DNA from: Armigeres subalbatus
Taxonomy: Eukaryota; Arthropoda; Insecta; Diptera; Culicidae
Length of the DNA stretch: 64,000 bases
Assembly: GCF_024139115.2 (NCBI RefSeq)
Contig: NC_085140.1
Location: 427,451,781 to 427,515,780 of the forward strand
Direction: 5' to 3'
The position numbers and the translations under genes are program-made. Shown piece by piece: positions 55,081 to 64,000 of the stretch. Below the pieces are notes generated by a model. That model saw only the letters and a program-made list of their open reading frames with translations. It did no database searches and had not been told where the DNA came from. Every line of letters starts with the position of its first letter. Within the stretch, counting starts at the first letter, position 1.

Positions 55081-57925
55081 GACATTGGCACAACTTTCCA
55101 ATAAGGCACGCCGCATGAAGCTTGAGATCCTGGGACTGAGTGAAGTCCGTTGGCCAAACTTTGGAGAACACAGAACGCCGTCGGGACTGCTATACTCTAG
55201 TTTACGAGGTGAATACGCTCCCCGGCATCGCGGAGTTGGCTTCCTACTAAGCGCTCTGGCACACTCTGCGCTTATGAAGTGGGAAGGATAATCGTTGCCA
55301 GATTTAGAACACGGGTCCGAAACCTTACTATAATCCAATGTTATGCGCAAACCGATGCTGCCGATCTGCAAGACAAAGAGAACTTCTACAGTCAACTCAA
55401 TGCCGTCGTAGATAGAATTCCAAAGGGTGATATCAAGATCTGTTTGGGCGACTTCAATGCCCAATGAAGATCGGATCCGACAACTCGAACCATGAGCGCA
55501 TTATGGGACGCCATGGTCTCGGAGAAATGAGCGAAAACGGAGAGCTGTCGCAGAATTTTGTGGTAATAACGACATGGTGATCGGGGGATCGCTCTTCCCT
55601 CATCAACCGGTTCACAAGGTCACGTGGGTCTCCCGTGACGGCTTTACAGAAAATCAAATCGACCACATCTGCATCAGCCGAAAATGGAAACGGAGCCTTC
55701 TTGATGTACGGAATGAACGTAGTGCCGATATCGCGTCTAATCATCACCTCCTCATCGGCGAAATACGCCTGCGCATTGCGCGGATTCGTCGGCAGGATGA
55801 AAGAGTTGGATGACGATTCAACACACGCCGGCTGGAAGATGCCACGGTGAAACGGTCCTTCGTTGAAGAACCGGAGACGCGTGCTGCAGATATTCCGGAA
55901 GGTGGCAGCGTGGAAGACCAATGGACCGCCATCAAGAATGCCTTCATCACCACCAGCGAGAACAATCTGGGCGAACTACGCACCCAGAGAAAACTATGGA
56001 TCACCGATGAGACCTGGAGAAAGATAGCGAAGATAAGCCAACGCCGCGATAGAGCGATCGAAAACCAGAGGAGCCAAAGTCTTAGCCCGTCAACGATACG
56101 CGGCTCTTGAGAAGGAAGTAAAACGCCCATGTCGACGGGACAAGCGAGCGTGGGCAGAATCTCTGGCCGACGAAGGAGAGAGAGCCGCCGCAACCGGGGA
56201 CATTCGCCTCCTCTACGATATTTCACGACGCTTAAGCGGGGCGAAGATGAATGCAACGATGCCTGTGAAAGACGCAAATGATCAGTTATTGACCGACCCA
56301 ACTGACCAGCTGAAACGCTGGTTCGAGCACTTCGAAGAACTCTTTCAAGTGCCAGCCAGGCCATCACCACCTCGGCATGATCTGCCTAGGATCCGACGTA
56401 TAACACGCGTCAATACCGAAGCTCCATCACTGCTAGAGATTCAAACAGCCATCCAAAGCATGAAATCGAATAAAGCCCCAGGGGTCGACCGCATATCAGC
56501 CGAGATGCTCAAAGCTGACCCCATGACATCCGCACAACTACTGCATCGTTTATTTCGTAATATCTGGGACACCGCAACTTTCCCGGTCGACTGGATGCAA
56601 GGTATCTTAGTGAAGGTGCCCAAAAGGGTGACATGACTGTATGCGATAACTGGCGAGGCATTATGTTGCTGTGTACCGTTCTCAAAGTTCTGTGCAAAAT
56701 TATCCTAGCCCGGATTCAGGAGAAGATCGATGCGACTCTCCGGCGGCAGCAAGCCGGATTCCGTGCCGGAAGATCCTGTGTGGACCATATTGTCACGCTC
56801 CGCATCATTCTGGAGCAGGTCAACGAATTCCAAGAGTCCCTTTACTTGGTATTCATTGACTACGAAAAAGCTTTCGACCGTCTCAATCACGAGAATATGT
56901 GGGGCGCCCTGAGACGCAAGGGAGTTCCTTCTCGTGTAGAGTGCTGCACAATGGGGTCTTGTCCGACCATATCCGGGTCGTAGCTGGTGTGAGGCAAGGA
57001 TGTATTCTATCACCGTTACTGTTCCTCATCGTAATCGACGAGATTCTGGTACATGCGATTGACCGTGAACCAAACCACGGGCTGTTATGGCAGCCTATAA
57101 CCATGGAGCACTCAAATGACTTCGAATTGGCGGATGATGTTGCACTCCTCGCTCAACGGCGCTCTGATATGCAGAGTAAGCTCAACAACCTTGCCGAGCG
57201 CTCCTCTTCGGCAGGTTTAGTCATCAACGTCAACAAAACCAAATCGTTGGATGTAAACTCCTTCCAGTTTCACAGTAGCCGGGCAACCAGTGGAGAATGT
57301 TGAAAGCTTCCAATATCTTGGTAGCCTAATGGCGTCAGACGGCGGTACCAAGATCGACATAGGCGCACGGATAAAGAAAGCAAGGGCTGCCTTTGCGAGT
57401 TTAAGAAATATATGGAAAAACAGGCAGATAAGTGAACGCACCAAAATACGAATTTTCAACTCTAACGTGAAATCTGTGCTGTTATACGCTAGCGAAACAT
57501 GGTGTGTATCAGTGGAGAACACTCAACGGCTGCAGGTGTTCATTAACAGATGCCTGCGGTATATAATTCGGGCCTGGTGGCCTCACAACTGGATCTCAAA
57601 CAACGAGCTCCATCGTCGTTGTCACCAGAGGCCGATAGCAACAGAAATTCGGGATCGGAAGTGGGGCTGGGTCGGCCACCGAGTCGGCCACACTCTACGT
57701 AGGGGCGGAAACGAAATCTGTAAACAAGCATTAGACTGGAACCCAGCGGGACATCGCAGCAGAGGCTCATGGCGGCGAAGCCTCAATAAAGAAATAAATG
57801 AAGTCGACCGAAATCTAACCTGGCAACAGGTTAAAGCGATAGCCGGGCAACGCTCAGGATGGAGATCTTTCAAGTCGGCCCTTTGCACCACCGGAGGTGT
57901 ACAGGATCCATAAGTAAAGTAAGTA
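55081..57925 (+). mobile_element. 5'-truncated LINE with perfect 13-bp target duplication
   Basis: Flanked by ATTTTTTATAAAT at 55068-55080 and 57926-57938. It begins inside the endonuclease region (EILGLSEVRWPNFGEHRTP near 55120, VWLGDFNAQ-like CLGDFNAQ near 55445, QIDHICISRKWKR near 55655). The RT follows with NKAPGVDRISAEML near 56470, FIDYEKAFDRLNHENMW near 56855, GVRQGCILSPLLF near 56990 and LADDVALLAQRR near 57130, then a C-terminal part with WGWVGHRVGHTLRRGGNE and WRSFKSALCTTGG. It ends AAGTAAAGTAAGTAA. Frameshifts split the ORF and ~36 bases are missing after KGVP, so it is not active as written. It is the same family as 19492-21880. Confidence 0.9.
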
Positions 57926-57938
57926 ATTTTTTATAAAT

Positions 57939-58540
57939 CGGGGATTGAACACTTTCTTATACTTGATAAAAAAAACTTCCGACTCAGTTTCTTCGATGAA
58001 GCATTGGGCAACATGTTCTGTGAGTTGAAAAAACTGCTTCGGTCGATTTCAAGCGCGTACAATGACAATAGACGTCTAAATAGCATAAAAACTGACAAAA
58101 TAGTTTGACTCTGACAAGAAAATGACAAAAATGACTTTAAACTATAACGATGTTAGTTAGCATAAGACCTGTCTGATTATTTATGAACATTATTCCCATA
58201 ACATAATTCCCTCTGATTCAGTTGCAACAGCGTCTTCTTGGACGACATGTTCCGTGTACGGCTGGCAAATTGCTTCGAAAGGAATTATGCTACGGTATCA
58301 TCAAAGGCCTGGTGCAGAGGTTTCTACTCTATTCAGAGTCCCGCCAGTAAACCTTCATAAAAAAAAATATTGATTTTGTTATAGAAATTTAGTATAACAT
58401 TAAAACACATATTGAGTTAATTTTTATATGACCTTCTACTCGGGTTTGCATGCGAGATTTGATATATAACGCCTAATGCAAAGAATATGACAACTTTTTG
58501 TTTTGGGTGTAGAGAAATATTTTCGAGTGAACTTGTACAT
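57939..58540. other. Non-coding DNA
   Basis: AT-rich. It contains the second copy (58205-58285) of the short repeat seen at 54985-55055. No gene is visible. Confidence 0.4.
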
Positions 58541-59210
58541 TAGAGTGATTCAAATTTTGACTTTTTTGCCCCCCGATGCTTAAACGGTTGCATTTGCCAT
58601 TTTAATAATCCTCCTAAATTTTTAGCAATTTTGGATGTAATTTGACTGTGCACACGTCATTTGAAGTTTGTATGGAAACTACTGTGAAAACTGACCCTTA
58701 TGTGGAAGACCGTTCCGTGAGATGGCCCATGAACTATTTAAATATAATCAACACATTGCCTACACAAAATACATCTCAAGCTGAAAGGCAGTTGTTGTTG
58801 CGAAGCGATTTCTCGTTTGGAAGCAAAGTTATGAAGAAAACAAAAATGCTCATTATTGATATTGATGTTATTCTTTTACGTGTTAAATTGAATTTCCCAC
58901 GATTCAGTATTTCCCTAATAACTTTTCTTGTGATCATCAAATCGTTTCGCAACAAAGACGTCCTGTTTCCTTGTAAAATTTCTTATGTTGCCGATGTACT
59001 CGTATGTTTTTAGAGCTTAAAGGGAAGCGTTGGGGAACGGTTTTCCATGAAAGTTACTGTTTTCATAGCAATTTTCATACAAACTTCAAACCGCGCGTGC
59101 TCACTCAATTTACTTCCAAATTAGCTAAAAATTTAGGTGGATTAATAAAAAGGCAAATGCAATCGTTTAAGCATGGGGGAGCAAAAAAGTCAAATTTTGA
59201 ATCACTCTAG
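58541..59210. mobile_element. 670-bp foldback element with ~165-bp TIRs
   Basis: The left arm starts TAGAGTGATTCAAATTTTGA and runs to about 58710; the right arm (about 59045-59210) is its inverse with moderate divergence. The palindromic hexamer TGTACA lies just outside both ends (58535-58540 and 59211-59216) and may be the target duplication. The 123-aa frame at 58642-59013 spans arm and spacer and shows no domain. Confidence 0.8.
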
Positions 59211-60164
59211 TGTACATACATACTTACTTGTGGACCTCGAGTAACTCCACGACATTAAAAATACCAAAAAAGAGCCTAGGTACCTACCTCACCTAAGGTC
59301 GGTCTGGTGCATTAGATAGAGGGCTAAGAAAAAATAATTTTAAGAAAAAAAAGTCAAAAGGCAAATGCGAAAAGTGCAACAAGGTGGGATTATTGATTTC
59401 CCGTGCCAAAACCCTTTTCCATTAATAAAAGTGGGAAAAAATCTGCGGATAAGGATAACAAGAATCTCAATATGGAAAGAACATTATGAATAAATGTTAA
59501 ATCTACGCTAAAATGACGCTACAAGTAGCGTAACATCTCGGGAATCTAGTCCATGGATTTTGTTGACATGTGCTTCCAAAAAGGCGGGACTTATGCAATT
59601 TCAGCGCGAAAAGTGAAACAAATCTGGCCAATCTGGACTCTTAGAGATTTCCGCTGGATTGTATTTCAAATCGGGCCGAAATTCTATTTTTCCGAAACGG
59701 AATCCCATAAATCCCTCCCACACACATGGGAGCAAAATTCGCAGGCAAGCCCCTGATCTTCTTGTACGGGAGGATTGAAAACCGACCAAATATTCCCTCG
59801 GTTTGAGACTGCCTCTAACTCGATATTGTTCAGTTGAACAAACAAATTATTAGGAATTTCAAGCGATTAAGGCGTTTAATTAAACATCGGATTCTCTTTA
59901 ACGACGCTGATTTGTTTCACCGGAAACTTTGCTTAGGAATCAGATATTCAATTTTTCAATACTTTTATTGTTACAAACATTTGTATAGATAAATTTTGGA
60001 GATAATGACGAATGCCCTCATGTTCTAACGAATTACATCCCCTCCTCTCATCTCCCATGATTGCATTGAAACGCCAACAGCATCGCTTTTGACAACGACG
60101 CGACACGTCGACACATCGCTTTTGACAACGTCGCGTCACATAAAATCTGCCATTGACGCATTGT
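59211..60164. other. Non-coding DNA
   Basis: No gene is recognised. A small repeat of CGCTTTTGACAACG(A/T)CGCG and CGACACATCGCTTTTGACAA is visible at about 60085-60140. Confidence 0.4.
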
Positions 60165-60470
60165 TTCTAGGCATCGTATCTTGGAGTCTTAATGGCAGAT
60201 GCCTTTTTCATCATTGATGATGATGTAAGTTTTTTTTTTCTTTTCTGCAATACTTTTCTAATACGTTCCGGAATGATGATGAGTCGTAGCCACGCTGGTC
60301 TAGCTAGATAGGAATATCTCAGTAGAAAATGTGTTCAAATTTATCGACATTAATAGGGAAGCGACTGTTGGATTCACTGAGTAGAAGTTTTGTCAAAACT
60401 ACCACAATTTTAAACGATGGTTTCCAAAAATCTTACATTGGCTTCATTCTCGAAGCTTAACTTTGTTATA
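60165..60470. repeat. Dispersed repeat, right copy
   Basis: Direct, diverged copy of 54185-54560, about 5.98 kb away. Confidence 0.65.
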
Positions 60471-60939
60471 TATAAGAGATAGAGACTCGGCATGATCATC
60501 AAAGTTGTTCGTAATAACGTTTGCTACAACTTTGCTGAAGACTCTGCGTGTCCATCTTATTCTCGTAGAAAAATAATTTTCTCAACTCACTTTTAGAGGA
60601 ATTAATCATCAGATTGTTTTTTTTTATCAAAAAATACGCTCCTAAATAGGGAGCGGGACCATTTGAGCAGCACTCCCTATTCCCGTCCACAACATTAATA
60701 ACTCGACCGCATTCCAAACAAATGGCCTGATTGTTTGTACATCACTAGATATCGACAGGAACTAACCGTGTACTAAAAAACAAGTAATTCGGTTGTAATG
60801 CGCTCGAGTAATTAACGTTACTGACGGCAATAGGGGGTACTGCCCAAATGATTCTCTACCCTATCTTGAAACTTCTGTTAAAAATTCCTACATCCAAAAA
60901 TCAATACTTTTTGAGTTTCTAAATTTCGATCGTGAAAAT
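60471..60939. other. Non-coding DNA
   Basis: AT-rich. A short inverted phrase AATAGGGAGCG...CACTCCCTATTC lies near 60645-60685. No gene is visible. Confidence 0.35.
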
Positions 60940-62435
60940 GCCGAAATAAAACGCTGTACAGTGGTGGCAAGAAAGGGTGAGCTTAGAGTTGGTTTCGTAG
61001 TCCTTGATAAGCAGAAGCGTCGAATCATTAGATTATGGCCAATAAGCGATAGCATCTGCGTGTTGAGAATTAAGGGCAAGATCTTCAACTACAGCTTGAT
61101 CAATGCATACGCAACGCACCAACTAACAACAAACCCGAAGATGTGAAGGACAAGTTCTATGAGCATCTAGACAAGACATACAGGAAATGGCCAGAACAAG
61201 ACGTAAAATTCATCATCGGAGACACAAATTCACAAGTTCGGAAGGGAAGTGTTCTTCGCCCAGTCATTGAAAAGGAGAGCCTCCACGCAACTACCAATGA
61301 CAACAGCCTGAGGCAAGTCAATTTTGCCGTAGCCAGAGGAATGGCTATCGGTAGTACCTACTTTGCACGCAAGAATATTTGAAAGCACACCTGGAGACAC
61401 CCAAATGGCGATACGTGTACTCAAATCGATCATGTTTTGGTGGAGGATCAGCATTTTTCATAGATGTGAGTACTTTTTTAAGCTCTGACCACTATCTGGT
61501 GTCCAAAGCTGCCCAGCATCACGAATCGTAGGCATGAGACCATGCGGATCATACAGCGACTGTCAGGCGAGGGCGTTGCCGAGCAATTCGATCATAAGCT
61601 TACCGAAAGAATCAAAGGATACCCAACTGGAGAAAATTTGAACGCGTTGTGGCGACAAGTTAACGAGGCGGTCAATACAACAGCCACAGCCTACAGCCAG
61701 TGCAGTGGATTGCCGAAGAGCGACAGATGAGTAAACCAGGCCAAAAGCCGCATGCTCATAGCGTAGCGGCCACACGCCAAAATAGAGAACGATATAAAGA
61801 ACTAAGGACAGAAAAAAACGGGGTATGACTAAAAAGTGCTCTTGGAGGAAGAGGGAAGCTTTTCCAGAAACAACAAGAAAAGCGCAACAGTGGAGCACCG
61901 GAAATCTGTTGACCGACCAAGCAGGGGTGGCTACTAGGTGGAAGGAGCACTTTGAGTTATTATTGAATGGACTATCGGACAGTGTGTTCAAACAGAATCA
62001 GGATCGAGGACGATGGACAAACAGTCATCAGCCATCAACGCTAGACGAAGTGAGAAAAACTGTTCGAGAATTAATGAACGGTAAGGCCGCTGGGAAGGAC
62101 AGAATCCCAACCGTGCTACTAAAAGTTAGGAGTGATCGAAAAAAATCCACCAAGTGACTGAAATTATTTGAGAGGGAAAAGAAATTACTTCGAGCTGGCT
62201 TGATGGCCTCATATGTCCTATCCACAAGAAAGGACATAGATTCGATTTTTCTACAAATTGCGAACTCATCATCTGTTCGTGGATTTTAAGGCAGCGTACG
62301 ACTCAGTGAATCGGAACGAACTATGTCATATAATGCATAATCATGGTTTTCCGGCAAAGCTTATTAGGCTGATTCGTGCGACTTCGAATGAATCTAAATC
62401 TAAAAGAATATCTGGTGAGACATCCAAATCGTTTC
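60940..62435 (+). mobile_element. RTE-type LINE relic, truncated at both ends
   Basis: Starts inside the endonuclease (VGFVVLDKQKRRII, ICVLRIKGKIFNYSLINAYA), then FIIGDTNSQVRKG near 61215, VNFAVARGMAIGSTYFARKN near 61318 and TCTQIDHVLVED near 61415. The RT begins with TRWKEHFELLLNG near 61937, NGKAAGKDRIPTVLL near 62080 and HHLFVDFKAAYDSVNRNEL near 62262 (motif A), and is lost soon after SGETSKSF, so the YADD-type active site is missing. There are many stops and shifts. It is related to, but distinct from, the LINE at 5760-8116. Confidence 0.8.
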
Positions 62436-64000
62436 GTAACGTTACCCGACCATTAGATGGTATCAGATTTATATCAAAACTTGTTATTTTGTTACAGTTT
62501 TTTTTTATAACAGAAGTTGTTATAAAACGTGTTCCTACCATTTAGTAGTTAAAATAACAAACAATATTACAAACTAGCGAAAGAAACCCAGCTTTGCCCG
62601 GGTGTTGCAAATGTTACAATGAACTATTTGCAGCACCGCACTCTAGATCAATTTCCGTGCGTTTGTTTTGTTTTCCTCAACAGCTAACCCCAAATTGTAT
62701 TGTAATGATATTTTGACATTTCCACGTTAAATTCACCAATTTTTGGTATATACAAACATTGCGGATCCCAAAACGAATCGATCAGGGAAAAAATCTTGCA
62801 AATCGGTTAACCCGTTCGCGAGTCAAATCGTCAGGGAAAAAATCTCAATTCATTTTTATTATATAGATTGTTGATTCGTCCAATTGAGTCCAATGTATGA
62901 CCGTGAAGCATGGTCGTTAAAAGAAGCAGACTATCGAATTTGCGTGGGTTTCCTGTCAGATTCGTCCAGACAACGTTGCACGAATCTTTGCTTGCAGGAG
63001 CGGATGGATTGTTTTGAAAATTTGGTATTGAACTAATAGATTTCTAAAACAATCTTTTCTAGCTTCTTTTGTTTGATGGGGATTGGGAATATTACCCAAA
63101 CGCTATTAATGAGGAAACTGCAAATAAAAAAAATACTCCGGCACAAAACTTCATTACTGCTCACGATGTTCAAATGGCCATCATAGGTTAGTCCATTAGC
63201 GGTCTGTGTCCTAGTAGAGGGAACGTAGGGACAGGTTCAACGTTGCCAAACTAAGCTACCATTTGGCTCCAACGAAATACCAACATAAAAAGAAATGAAT
63301 TCCATTCCAACCCATCCAAGAATTACAGAAATTGGAGTACATGCCTTATGGTCAATACACGGTAACGAAAAATCAATTTGCTCTTTTAATAAACTGAACA
63401 TGCTTTGTTAGTGATAATTTAAAAAAAATAGGATTTGATTTTTCGTTTATTACTTTTCCAATTTAGTTCTATCGACCATTAAAAAAAGAGAAAATAGCCC
63501 TTTGGGTACGTGCTAAACTTATTTAATGAATAAGGGGCGAAAATTATATTTCCGAACTAAAACCTTGAAAGAAATTATTAGAATGAAGCTCTCCAAATAG
63601 TCTAGTAATGTAAACTTCTCAAATTGTCTACTCATATGAGGTCCGGGGGGAAAATTGTAGTTTTGTTTCAAACCCGTTTTCCTCAGCTGCCTTTTCTTTA
63701 AATTTGGTATAAGTATGCGTAAAACGGCGGTAAAGCCCTCTACGCAGTTCTAAAAGTTCTATAAAGTTCTGAAAAGTACTGATTTATTTGCAATAATGCG
63801 CCTTTGAAATCACTAACATCAACCACTCAATAGTATTTATATGCAAGAAAATTGTGGCTTGAGAGCTACTTCCACTGATGATTGCCAATCAATGGTACTT
63901 CAGACGCCACCGTTGTAGAAATGTAAACAACTGCCACAGACGCCATCGTGGAAAAACAGTCAAGCGATAGTCCAAATGTTAGCTCGCGCGCGCGGGAAAG
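62436..64000. other. Non-coding DNA to the window end
   Basis: AT-rich with no gene seen. At 62588-62605 CCCAGCTTTGCCCGGGT forms a short hairpin, and the block to about 62870 ends in TTTTTATTATATAGATTG, which has the look of a small dispersed element. The window ends in a short GCGCGCGCG run. Confidence 0.4.

Noticed and set aside
58642..59013. 123-aa frame in the second foldback
   Set aside because: It spans an inverted arm and the spacer, with no domain and no sign of conservation.

Overview
The window is eukaryotic, mosquito-like DNA, most probably from a culicine such as Aedes. Repeats and transposable elements dominate. Single-copy coding sequence is sparse, introns are short (57 and 61 nt), tRNA genes are of metazoan type (tRNA-Tyr with a 24-nt intron, tRNA-Ser-AGA), and the element set (RTE-like LINEs, tRNA-derived SINEs, a DD37 mariner-type transposon, many TIR MITEs) is typical of Aedes. 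No bacterial-style operon, rRNA or CRISPR array was found.

Layout. A segment of about 19 kb is present twice in direct orientation: copy A at 1-19418 and copy B at about 31440-50535. Both keep the same order: a foldback hairpin, GGAATTCC low-complexity DNA, copia remnants, a 23-bp GGAATC minisatellite, a TPR-protein gene, a 23-bp GAGGCTTCC satellite, two tRNA-Tyr genes, a tRNA-derived SINE and a tRNA-Ser gene. Copy A ends at a 25-base run of N (19435-19459). The region between the copies (19460-31440) holds a reverse-strand LINE, a 173-bp GC-rich repeat, a Bel/Pao gag relic, an ITmD37E-type transposon, a LINE 3' relic, a SINE half and a 1.49-kb element with perfect 28-bp terminal inverted repeats. 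To the right of copy B come a forward tRNA-Ser, a 2.9-kb foldback palindrome built of ~150-bp monomers (50834-53752), a 5'-truncated LINE with a perfect 13-bp target-site duplication (55081-57925), a second foldback element (58541-59210) and an RTE LINE relic (60940-62435).

Genes. The only protein gene that reads intact is in copy B: three exons (38956-40205, 40263-40584, 40646-40720) encoding 548 aa that resemble ODAD4/TTC25, the TPR subunit of the outer dynein arm docking complex. The equivalent in copy A (9138-10882) has the same layout but is broken by many one-base losses, mostly in short homopolymers. Two of the three copy-A tRNAs also carry deletions in conserved arms. Copy A is therefore either an uncorrected haplotig placed in tandem by the assembler or a decayed segmental duplicate. 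Several transposon insertions are present in one copy and cleanly absent from the other, so the copies are two diverged haplotypes or paralogues, not one sequence read twice.

The strongest candidate for something not already described is the foldback at 50834-53752. Its arms are tandem arrays of a monomer carrying a GTGTC...CCCCTA motif, and the outermost motif resembles the terminus of the separate TIR element at 28929-30418.
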